Shown here piece after piece: positions 30,278-43,161 of a stretch of DNA of 64,000 nucleotides. The notes beneath the pieces are model-generated. The model was not told the origin of the DNA and did not search any database. It saw nothing but the letters and a program-made list of their open reading frames with translations. Position 1 is the stretch's first letter; the number at the start of each line of letters is the position of its first letter. A program made the translations under genes and the position numbers. Origin of the DNA: Larimichthys crocea (lineage: Eukaryota > Chordata > Actinopteri > Sciaenidae); assembly GCF_000972845.2 (NCBI RefSeq), contig NC_040025.1, positions 23,039,846 to 23,103,845 on the forward strand, given 5' to 3'.

Positions 30278-33200
30278 ACATAGAAGACGTGTTCATAAAT
30301 CAAACAGATGTCAAAACATTTACATGTTCTTTTGGATGAGCCATTAAACGTGTGTGCATAACAACAAGTAATGTGTTTTTTGTACTTAATGAATCTTCTT
30401 TTCTTTTTCTTTTTTTTTTTACATTTTTTTCATAACACATAAATCACTACATCTTAGTGATGATCTGCATGAACTTACAGGATTACAGGTGACTTTACAT
30501 GGTAAATTCTCTCTAAGTACAAAAGTAGGTTTTTTTACCACTTTGTCCTTAGTTACTTGTGGTTATGATGATATTTTGCTCAGTAGCTTAAAATAATTAC
30601 TAAATTACAGACAGACATTGAACAAGTACAGCTCAGCTTACTATTTGTGGCAAGTAGGTATAGTAAGTATATTTACTTAAAGTTTTGAGGTACAGGGTCT
30701 AAGGGTACTGAGTATTAAGTATTTAATATAATAATATATTATTTTTAATTTTTTTATAACTAGATTATTTTTGCACTAAACCCGATCAGCTTTTGAGAAA
30801 TATTTCAAATTGAAAATCAACTTTAAGAACTTTCTAAAAATAAATGTTTTGCTTAGTCCAGTGTCTTGACCTGCCTCATTCTTTCTTGTGTCAGGAACTC
30901 TGATTTCTTGAGAGTTATTTCAATAAAATAATGTTTTTAAGACTCAGTTAAAAACGTAAAACAGCCCAACAGTACATAAAGTAGCTTGATTCACTTCAAC
31001 CTTGACCAAACACAATAAAAATCAGTGGTCATTTTGTAATGTACTGTATGTAACAGATGAATTGCAGTGGTATTACAACCACGACATAGTGATAGTTTGC
31101 GTGTGTGTTACCAAACACAGACACACCAAATTGTATTCATCCGTGTATGCGGCTAACAGGGAATAGAGGGATCGCTAAACCCAAAACAAACATATACACA
31201 CTAAGCAGACAACAGTGTTGTCAATTTTGTGTCAAAGAGAGCAGTTCAAGTATGTACTTTTATAGTTTTTTTAAGGGTGTGCTTAGTGGCATCATCTGTG
31301 TGCATGTGATACATATAGTGTGCAACACCTAATGTGTTTAGCATGTATGTTTGTTTTATTTGGAATCGGTACCGCATCATTTCCAAACAGACAAAACAGG
31401 AAGGTAACGCTCAGATTCAAACAGATTTGACAGGTAATATTGTGCAACATGAGGGTGACAACATGTAGAGGGTGAAGCACATATCATGATATTAATGCCA
31501 TTATTATTATTACTGATGAATGTTTACCCACTCTGCCTTATCGGCAAGGAAGAGATTATTATATCATACATTTGTTCCTGTTATTGTGCCTCTCACTGCT
31601 GTCTGAAACAAATAAGAGAGGAGAGAAAGGAGAATACAAGAAAAGGATGACAGATTATAGAGTATATTTAGATGCAGTGGTTGAGTGCAGAAAGTGATGA
31701 AGCAGTGCTTACCTTGCCATTGTTATCAACACTTACTGTAGGTGCCCTTGAGCAAGGCCTTTAACCACCAACTGTGGTTGTACTGGGCAATTTGTGAAAC
31801 TGTGTACAAATAGAATAACAAATATTAAAATGGCAGTCATTCAAATCACATAAAGTCATCATAAACATGATCAATCAGCTTTAAAAATGGATCTCAATAC
31901 TACATGGATGTATGTAGACAGGAAGGGCAGACATTAGAAGATGTATGCTGAAACATACAGGGTTATAATTATATTTTCCTGTTGTTATTCTCCACTATCA
32001 TCCACTAAGCTGTGTGTATTTGTGTGATAAAATCAAGATAGTAATGATAGCTTTGTTGACAACAAAGTGGTACCCATGAAAAATGAAACAAAAGATCAGA
32101 AAATATATAATTAACCAATGACAACAAAGCAAGGTCATGATCATAAAATAAAATAAAAAATAATAAATGTTCTGATGCAGTGATAACAGTGAATGATTAA
32201 AATAATAAATGTGAGACAGAGTTTGAAGAAGCCTTATAAAAAATAAAGATTGTATTGTTGGTTTGTCACCTTTATTTTTTTTCTCTTTGTCACAAGCATC
32301 AGTCAGTTTTTATTATGTCTGTAGGATGTTTAATTTCTGCACAAATAAAGAACAATAACCAGCAGAGGCTCATTAATTGATCAGCAGGTCAATTATTAAT
32401 CCCAACAGACAAAGCTGGTCACCTGTGGGAAGAAAACAGCTGTGAGCTTAGTAACGGCTCATTATATTACTACACAACTGCCCCACTCAGTGGTTAAAAT
32501 GAGAAACACAGCACATGATCAGGGTGATTGATTCATTGATGCAATTTGTGTAGTGTATAAATATGCAAAACAGAAGTCAAGGCTGTTAAATATAAACATG
32601 CAGAACTGTTAGTAACAGATGTGGTTCACATCACATTAGGGTGCAAAGGCTGAAGTCAGAAACAAAATATGTTTCTACATATATTTTCTCTCACATGAAA
32701 AGAGTCTCAGTGTGCAAAAAGCACATTGACTTTAAATAACTGTGAATGATAAACGGTTGCTTAGCAACAGTGTTGTAGAGAGCAGGGATGACGTTGAAAC
32801 AGGCAAAGTGAACTGACCATCCGTGACGTCATACGGGTACACACGTCTGGAAAAAAAACCTGCAAGTGACAATAAGTCAAAATATTGTAAAGGATAAGCC
32901 ATAAATAAAGCTGAAAGGTAAGTAAGATGGTGCTTACATTAATCAGATTATTGTTATTTTTGACACAATGTTGTGATAATGTTTATTAGTGTCATCACTG
33001 ACCAAAATATAGTCAGAAAGTTATGTTGAAAAACTTTCCAATAACCCATCATGGGTTAATATTGGCATTTTGCTGGCATTAATTTAACAAAAGTTGAAAT
33101 TAAACTGTGTTTACTGTTTTAAGATCAGACTTATTTAAGATCAGACTTTAGTTATTTTAGCAGCGCTTAGCTGGTTAGCTTAGCATAAATAACTGGCCCA

Positions 33201-33361
33201 CCACCAGCGATTTTGTGAATAATGCTAATTTAGTTTAAATATTTCTTATGGTGATGTGTTAATACAGCGTTCAACAATGTTTGCGTGCAGACTGGTTTGT
33301 TATTTTAAACATATTTGTTCGTTCGTTGGAAAATAAACTCCTGACCACGGTGCAACAGGAG
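29918..33361. other. Intergenic region between sgk2 and the MYB-hAT gene
   Basis: No gene recognised. It holds a (TG)n microsatellite at 30242-30274 and a SINE-like fragment at about 31665-31800 (phrase GGTGCCCTTGAGCAAGGC). A short direct duplication (TTTAAGATCAGACTT) lies at about 33120-33148. In human the IFT52 gene occupies the equivalent interval; none of its exons is seen here. Confidence 0.6.
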
Positions 33362-33417
33362 CCGTTTAGCCGTTAATGTCCGTTACAGCCGTTAGCCGTT
33401 AGCGTCGGTTGCAACCG
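33362..33417. promoter_or_regulatory. Cluster of MYB recognition hexamers upstream of the MYB-hAT gene
   Basis: Six matches to the MYB element YAACNG (on either strand) lie in 48 bp: CCGTTA at 33370-33375, 33380-33385, 33389-33394 and 33396-33401, CGGTTG at 33406-33411, and CAACCG at 33412-33417. A one-off CCGTTT is at 33362. Starts are 7-10 bp apart. Further single sites are at 33532-33537 and 33665-33670 (CTGTTG) and 33753-33758 (TAACCG). The cluster is about 290 bp before the predicted first coding exon of a gene that itself encodes a MYB domain, so autoregulation is a reasonable inference. Confidence 0.55.
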
Positions 33418-33441
33418 TCACTCGCATGGATCGTTTCCGGG

Positions 33442-33444
<3 letters not shown>

Positions 33445-33481
<37 letters not shown>
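33445..33481. repeat. (TG)n microsatellite in the MYB-hAT promoter region
   Basis: About 18 TG units between the MYB-site cluster and the first coding exon. Confidence 0.95.
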
Positions 33482-33483
<2 letters not shown>

Positions 33484-33709
33484 CTGTGGTGCTCTTGAAC
33501 AGACCTCAGGTTTTCATTCCCGGGTAAATGTCTGTTGAAACAACACCACGAGTTCCTGAACTATTTCTGTAACATAGATTTCATTGTGTGTATGCGATTG
33601 GAGGTTTCCGGGAAAAGACTGCTTGTTTTTTTGTTTTGTTTTTTAAATACGTGAGTTGTTGAAACTGTTGCAGCTGAAAGTCTGTCTGCTGGACAGAGAC
33701 ACAGGAGGG

Positions 33710-36700
33710 ATGTCGCGCGGGTAAGTGAAGGAAACGGTAACGTTCGTAGAAGTAACCGTTTCCATAAGTACAGTTACCACCGTGTGTGTTTTGTGCTGTG
33801 CTCGGGGTGGAGAGTCCACACATAGGTAATAATTCAATGTAATCAGCGTTACAAATGTAAATCTGATGGTTGATTTTGCCTTGTGTGTGTGTACGAGAGA
33901 GTTTCAATTCCTTCATGTCCGTTTCAAAGCCGTTGTTCTTGTTGTGTGTCACGGTAGCGAGCTGGAAAAGCTGGACCCGGCTGAATTCCAGAAGCAGTTG
34001 CACAGTCTGAAGTTTAGGTAGGTATCTCTGTGTTTTCCTTACTGTCACGTCCGGCTGTCTGTCTGTGTCACATCGACATGATCACAATAATTTTGCCTAT
34101 GAAAAATGTTGCAAGGGTTGTTGCACTTGCGCACACTCGCCGCTAGAGGCGGTGTACTTCGTGAACTGACGAGCCAACGTCTCCTCATGGGCGCTGCTAA
34201 CCGAAAGTTTGCTAGCTTGAACTTAAAGCAAAGTTACATTGTAAGTTAATTAATTTGTTTCTGTTTGTTTTTAAAATAATTAATAATTTTATCTTGAGAG
34301 TTTTCCATGTGCTGTTACGATATATATACAGCTAAACGCTTCACATTTATGTTATAAATCGTTTGTTTTGGAGCAGCTAATGTTAGCAACTAAGCTATCT
34401 CAGCTTCCAAAGTAGGCAGTTGAGCCAGCTCGTTGCCATGGAGCTGGTTGCGAAACGTTAAGACAACAACAAAATAACAACAATGTAGTTATATTTTGTT
34501 TTTATATTTTATGTCAAATATTATGCTTCTGCCTGTCTTGGCCGTTTACAGTTGTGGCCACTTTGTCTTCGACAGTTGGTCACATATAAAGTCATTTTAA
34601 GTACCATAGACTAAAAGCTTTTTTAATAGCAAGATTAAAAACAACACCTCCCAACATAACACAGGCCAGGCAGGTGCACACTATAACCAAAAGCAGAGTC
34701 ATACAAACAGTGTTTCAATCTTATCTTGAAGGCTTTAAAGTGTAGCATCAACACACAACTAAGAATGTGTCATATTTGTTTGTTGATCGCTCACCACGAG
34801 TTTTAGATGCATCTGCAACTGAAATGTCTGATGTCAATTGATCTCAACGCAACAAAAGTGAATGGAATTTTGATCAAAGTATTAACAATAACATTCAATC
34901 ATTAGATTACATTACATCACATCGATCATGACATGTTAATTTATGCACGCTGTAAATTTCTAAACACTGTCTAGTGTGTCTTTTTTACTTAATCATCTTA
35001 TTGTTATGTCATCTGCGTGGTTGCAGCATGGAACAAGAGGTTGACAGTAATCTGTACAATGACACTGACTCAGACACGGCGGATAAAAAGGATGCTTCCA
35101 AGTGTAAAGTCAAATGGACTCTGGAAGAGGTGAGTGAAAAGAAAACTTTTGTCATGGAGGTTTCCGTTGATTGGTCGGTTCCCTGGCTAACATCAAAAGA
35201 AACAAACCGCGTTCAAGTTAACTCCTGATAGGTGACTTTAAAGTACACATTGAATTATACTATATCTGAACTGATTTGTTCTTGTATGCAGGATGACAAT
35301 CTCAAAATCCTGACCAGCAACTTTGGGAAAAAAGATTGGAAAACCATTGCCAGTTTTTTACCTGTAAGTAATCAACAGAAGCATTAGCTAAGTAAAAGAG
35401 AATTAATGAATCAGCAATGTAAAGAAAGCAAATTACGATATTACATCTGTCGTGTTGTTGAACTTATAAAATTCAATTCTGTAATGCTAACTAATCTCAC
35501 CGTGTTTAATTATTTTCATCTTGGATAATAAAGACATGTCCTGTTGCTTTGACAGGGGCGAACAGAGCTCCAGTGTATGCACCGCTGGAAAAAGCACCTG
35601 GATCCTGATATAGTGAAAGGTTACTGGTCCAAAGAAGAAGATGAAAAGGTGGAAAAACTACACAAAACATCTGACACAATCTTGGCTTGAACGCAGTTAA
35701 TATTGTCTCATCTCACTTTGGGTTCCTATGTTTCTCTGACAGATTGTAGAGCTGGTGGACAAATACGGCAACAAACACTGGTCTTTGATTGCCAGGCACC
35801 TGAAGGGGCGGATGGGGAAACAGTGCCGTGAGCGCTGGCACAACCACCTCGATCCACTGGTGAAAAAGAGCTCCTGGACCGATGAAGAAGACCTCATCAT
35901 CTACAAAGCCCACACCATTCTGGGGAACCGGTGGGCTGAGATTGCCAGGCTCCTGCCAGGAAGGTGGGTCGGTTAGCAGTGATTTGATTTAGCTGAAATT
36001 TAAGAAGGCGGATGATAAGCAGTCAAATGCATTGTGTGTTTGGTTGTTATTCTTAAAATAAATGTGTGAATGTAACAAGGTATCATCCTGTTTTTAATCA
36101 GGGATGACACAGATTTTAATGTTTTTTTTATTTTTATTTGTTTTGCAGGACAGACAATTCTGTAAAAAATCACTATAATTGCAGCATCAAACGTAAAGCA
36201 GAGTTGGGCTTGTTTAAAGACATTGCTGACAGCATTTCCCTTGATATTCAACAGTTTGTGGAAGGAGAGGTACAGTATTTATTGAATTTAACCACATATT
36301 TTACAAGGCTCATTATTTTCAGCTTTTACAGATTTCTACTATTTTTTTTATAAATGTGTGGTCTGCTGGTGTTTTTTTTTCTCTGCATTCATATTATATG
36401 TTGTGTTACAGGTGGACTTCAAGTGTGACGTTGTATTAGATGCTGAACCAGTAACTCCTAAAATGGTAAGCTTGCTATAGATTAGACTTTCTCAGCCAAC
36501 ACCATAATCACCATGACTGTCATAGAAAATGTATTTTCTTAAATGATGTTCCCAGCTGGCAGGCTTCGTTTCACTCTCCTGTTTTTCTGCAGGTCAGAAT
36601 AAAGAAAGAAAAGAAGCAGATGGAGCCCCAGAAAGTTCAGCATAAGGGGGACGTGTCGGTTTCACAGATTTTAGCTTCCAGGAGAGAGTTCTCTTCCCAC

Positions 36701-39349
36701 AGTCCCTCCTTGCCCCCCAGTTCAAGTTCCAGTCCCAGCTCCAGCTCAGGTGCTGCAGCAGTGGACCAGAAAAAGTTTACAGATGCAGCACTGAGGATGA
36801 TCGCCGAAGACATGCTGCCACTCAGGTGACTTCTAATGCTAGTTGCTATTACAGTGTCCTTATTGGGTTGTTGTCAAATTCCCAAATTTGTTAACTGCTG
36901 AGTTAAAGAAATGTTGTCATGAGTCTGAATGATGTCAGTGTATCTTCATTTTATTCCCCACAGTTTTGTTGAAGGTGCTGGCTTCAGATCATTCATCAGT
37001 ACCATCAGCCCTGAATACAGCAAGCTATCCCAGCGTGTTATGGGCCTGCAGCTCTATGATGAGGTGGAGAAAACTATCAAGCCTCAGCTCATCCGGGACC
37101 TCAAAGCCTGCCTTGCCAAACCCAAAGATAGTCAGAGCGCTATTCATGTCACTTTTGATCTCTGGGCAGGGCATTCATCCCATCCAGTGGAAGAAGCCAT
37201 TGTTGTTGTGCAGCTCCACTTTATCAGTGATTCCTGGCAGATCCGCCGCCCCATCGTAGCCTTTCGTCACCTCAGCCACAAAAACCTCAGTACCGCAGTG
37301 GCCCAGGAGCTTGAAGGTGTGCTGCTCAGCTACGGCATCTTTCCTCACAGCATTGGCTATGTCCTCGCCAACCAAGCCAAAGAAGTCCTGGTTGGGAACA
37401 ACTTGTTCTGCGACTACAAAATTATGCGCTCATCTAACAGAGGAGAACCAGATGGAGATGAGTTAGTGGCATTTCTGTCAGACCAGATGTCTGAAACAGA
37501 GTCCCCCTTTTCAGAGCTGCAGATTGGCACAAGGACCATCTGTGTGGCCAATACATTGCAACTTGTGATAAAGGAGGCACTGAAGAACTCCAGGGTTGTG
37601 GAAAACCTGCTCTCTCAGGTCCACAATGTGTTGGCTTTCTTTAGGAGCAGCGCCTACTGGAGTGAGGTAGGAAAAATAGACAAAACTGATTTTTAATCCT
37701 TTCTAATTTAGTGTAAGATCGGTCTGAATGTTTCACAGATTCAAAGAGATCAGACCTCTTTCCTTTATCACTTTGATCATTCTTTTCATTTTATTCTTTA
37801 GGTTTTGTTGAAGGAGTGCAACGTGTCCCTGTGCCCTTCATCCACTAACTGTCGCTGGAACTCCATGATGCTGTCTTTACGTCGTATGGTGCACGAGACC
37901 ACCTGGAGCGCCATCATGACTCTCCTAGCTCAGGCTCGCATAGAAGCTAACGACGCAGCCAGCGCTCCGCCTCTGGTCATGGTCAAGAGGGAGCAAGTGA
38001 TTGACATTCTGGGTCTCCTTGAACCTTTTGGGGAGGCCTTGCAGGTAAAAGCGAGCTTGATGTAGTGTTGTTAGTGGATAATAATACGCATAATATACAT
38101 TGGAATTACCATAATCTTTCAAAACCTATAGCTGTGTTGGCTTATTTGGTGATTAATACAGTATAGGCTGTGACAGATATTTGTTAGAGTTGAAAACTTA
38201 AATTTACTGGGGAAAAAAAGCAACCAATGATAAATCCATCAATGTTGCAGCAGGAATGTTGTAATTTTTGTTTTACACTGAGCCTGGATTAAAGACTAGA
38301 AATATTGTTTACATGTTGGTTGAAGATTGTGTGAGATCATTTCCTTTTTGCCTCTTCTAACCCAGGTCCTGCAAGGAAACGGAGTGACCATCTCTTTCAT
38401 CATACCTTCCCTCATTGGCCTTGATAAGACCTTAGAGAGCATTGCCACCAACTACACCCACTTCAACAAGGCCCTCCGCACAGGACTCCACACACGCTTC
38501 CAGTCCCTGATTCACCAGAAAGACATGATACTAGCTGCCGTGCTTGACCCCAGGATCAAACTCCAGGTACATGTACTGTTGCATCAAATGGGATTTTACA
38601 CCCATTTTATATTAATTTCTGTAGAGCCCCGTGTTTATGTTGAGCTCCCTATTACATCTCTGAGTACATGGAAGAAAACAATACATATCATACCTACCCA
38701 TACTCAGAATCAGAGTTCTAATCCTGGCTTGAACATTTCTTTCCAGCCATTTTCTGACGCCAAACTGGAGGATCAGACCGGTTTCCTAACACCTCCGACA
38801 AAGCATCAGGCTCGTGCCATCTTGGAAGCCGCATTAGGAAGCATGGAGGCTTCAGCACCTCCCCCCGTAGAAGCAGACAAAGATCAGACCAGCAAGGACT
38901 CCAAAAAGGAGCAGGAGGGTGAAGAGGAGAGCCAAGCCGACACGCTGATGGATGCATCTGGTTGCAGCTCGGATGACAACAACTGCGATGGTGTCGAAGG
39001 AAACGACCTTAAGCGCAAGTCCATCTTTAACTTTCTCCAGCCGCCTGCGAAGACCATGAAGACGTCCGAGCTTGATATGTACCTAACAGAACCACGGCTG
39101 GAAAGCAACTCCAGTGTGTTGTACTGGAAATCTGCGACTCGGTTTCCTCAGCTCCAAAGCATCGCCAAGAAGCTGCTGGCAGTACCAGCCACCTCAGGCG
39201 GCTTCGACCGGCTGTGTCAAATGGCAACATGTATTGTAAAAGCCAAGAGGAGCCGCCTACCACCTCACACCACAGAGAGACTACTTCTATACAAAAACTC
39301 TTTAAAGACAAAGACCGTTAAAAAGCCCAGTGGGATCGCTAAACACTGA
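33710..39349 (+). CDS. MYB-hAT fusion: B-Myb-type R1R2R3 domain joined to a degenerate hAT transposase
   Basis: Exons 33710-33720, 33958-34017, 35027-35129, 35292-35363, 35556-35648, 35743-35963, 36149-36269, 36412-36465, 36593-36825, 36964-37666, 37802-38044, 38366-38566 and 38747-39349 join in phase to 905 aa. MYB repeats lie at about 51-99 (R1), 103-151 (R2, with CRERWHNHL) and 155-203 (R3, with GNRWAEIA and TDNSVKNH). The upstream YNDTDSD and SKCKVKWT resemble B-Myb, not c-Myb. R3's third tryptophan is Y196. An acidic and serine-rich linker follows, then from about 303 a hAT fold: [32 protein letters not shown], and a C-terminal dimerisation region ([19 protein letters not shown]). Of the DDE triad D388 remains, the second position reads A458 and the Glu reads D859; the CxxH histidine is N519. 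No BED finger is seen. ψKxE motifs lie at 248-251 and 618-621. The first two exons are less certain; translation could instead start at 35028. The likely role is a nuclear DNA-binding, dimerising regulator, not an active transposase. I know of no established symbol. Confidence 0.9.
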
Positions 39350-40444
39350 TAGGTCAAATTGCAATTGGGTCTGATTATTCTGTCCTCCACTCTCACTTAT
39401 TATAAAATACACTTTTTTTTACAAACAGTTGACTCCCTCATGCCTTGACTTGATCCCTCTCAATTAAATTTATGCTGTCAATTGTCTGTCAAAAACTGAA
39501 TTTAGCATAATTTCTACCTTGCAGGAGTCGTCAACAGCAGCAAAATATATTAACAGTATGAGGACAATATGCTCTTGAAATAACAAGGACAAAGGCAACC
39601 GGCAGGTCGCCATCATAGAGTTTTAACTGTTGTCGTTTCTCTGTGGATTGTGGGTTCAGGTGACTGCACTGTTATCGAACGGCAGCTTCTGTTTGGCCAT
39701 CACACAAAGTAGCTGAACTACGTTCCAGAAACAATATTATATAATAAAGGAGTGTTGTATTTGAGCATAATGCAAAAGTAGAAGTATGAATTTAGGAGAC
39801 AGAGAAATGCAGTACAGGAGAGTGAACATGAATTTTGTCTTTTTGTAGCTGCTGCTTCTCACAGACGAAGGAGACAATGAAACATCTGTGGTCAGTCAAC
39901 ATTAAAAAAAAAACAGTGGAAGACAGCAACGCACATATCCACCTCTAATGACATTGAAATGATTTTAAAGATGTTACAATCAAATCGTCATTTAAAGTGC
40001 TTTAGCATCAGGCTGTGTGTCATCTGTTGTACTCTTATATATTGCACTGTGAGCGTTTGGCTATTCAGTGCCCAAAAGATTTAAATGACTGAAAATGCAC
40101 TGTACATGTAAGCAAATAGTATTTCTGTGTTGTAATTTATTTGTATTGAATGCTGTGCACTGCTGTACAGATTGACTGTTGGGTCACTTGGTAGTGAATT
40201 TCATGAGTAAAAGCCATGTTTATTTTTATTAGACTTTTACAGTTTGTTTATATTTTTCATTTTTATTGGTCAGTGATGCAGCAGAGGTGCTCTGATGCTG
40301 AAGAGCCTTGGAGATTTATAAACTGTTTTGGGTTTTTTTCTTAAATAAATTGTCTGATGGGGGTTGGCAGTCATTCTGCATCAACACAGGTGGGCAACTT
40401 TTGCAACAGTATGAACTTGAGAATGTACCAGTGTACAGAATAAA
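39350..40444 (+). other. 3' UTR of the MYB-hAT gene
   Basis: No exon recognised. AATAAA occurs at about 40344 and at 40439-40444, the latter followed by T-rich sequence and the most likely 3' end. Low-complexity A and T runs only. Confidence 0.55.
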
Positions 40445-40640
40445 GGTATTTTCTCTACAGTTTCCTGCTAGTCCATTTTATTTTTTTATCAAAACATGAA
40501 ATAACTATTTACTGCGCTGAAATACACATTCGAACATTCAAGCAATGTTTGTAAAATGACTGTGGCATCGCTGTAATTTAAATGTTTCTAAAAATAAAAT
40601 GTATTTTGCCCCAGTATTATTATTATCTGTGAGTTGTCAT

Positions 40641-40703
40641 CCGTGATTGGCTGGGCGCACCACCTACGTCAGACGTAAACAGTGCGTCAGTTTATACTTC
40701 CGG
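40641..40703 (+). promoter_or_regulatory. nsun5 core promoter elements
   Basis: Within 60 bp lie an inverted CCAAT box (ATTGG 40646-40650), a CRE-like TACGTCA (40665-40671) and an ETS site CTTCCGG (40697-40703). These are typical of TATA-less housekeeping promoters. They are 220-275 bp before the nsun5 start codon in a CpG-richer patch. Confidence 0.5.
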
Positions 40704-40904
40704 TGTCAAGACCTTTCCTCTGCCATGTGCACGGTGGGAAAATAATATTGAAGCTTCGTTTCGAGAAGAAGAAACTGGCTTGTTGTTCCCTGCGTGGAGA
40801 AGAGGAAGCCTCCGCGGGACGAGGAGTGTGTCAGGCCCGCTGTCACATGTAAAACGCTGGAAAGGAGCCGATCAACCAGCGAAGCGCTTCTGATCGGGAG
40901 CTAG

Positions 40905-43161
<2,257 letters not shown>

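Noticed and set aside
34140..34154. CCGCTAGAGGCGGTG as a CTCF site in the MYB-hAT intron
   Set aside because: It departs from the CTCF core at the GGC positions. It is weaker than the motif at 43358 and was not listed as a feature.
36964..39349. The hAT coding region as a separate, active transposon inserted beside a myb gene
   Set aside because: Splice phases join it smoothly to the MYB exons, it has internal introns, no terminal inverted repeats or target-site duplications are seen around it, and catalytic residues are replaced. Transcript data would still be needed to exclude it fully.
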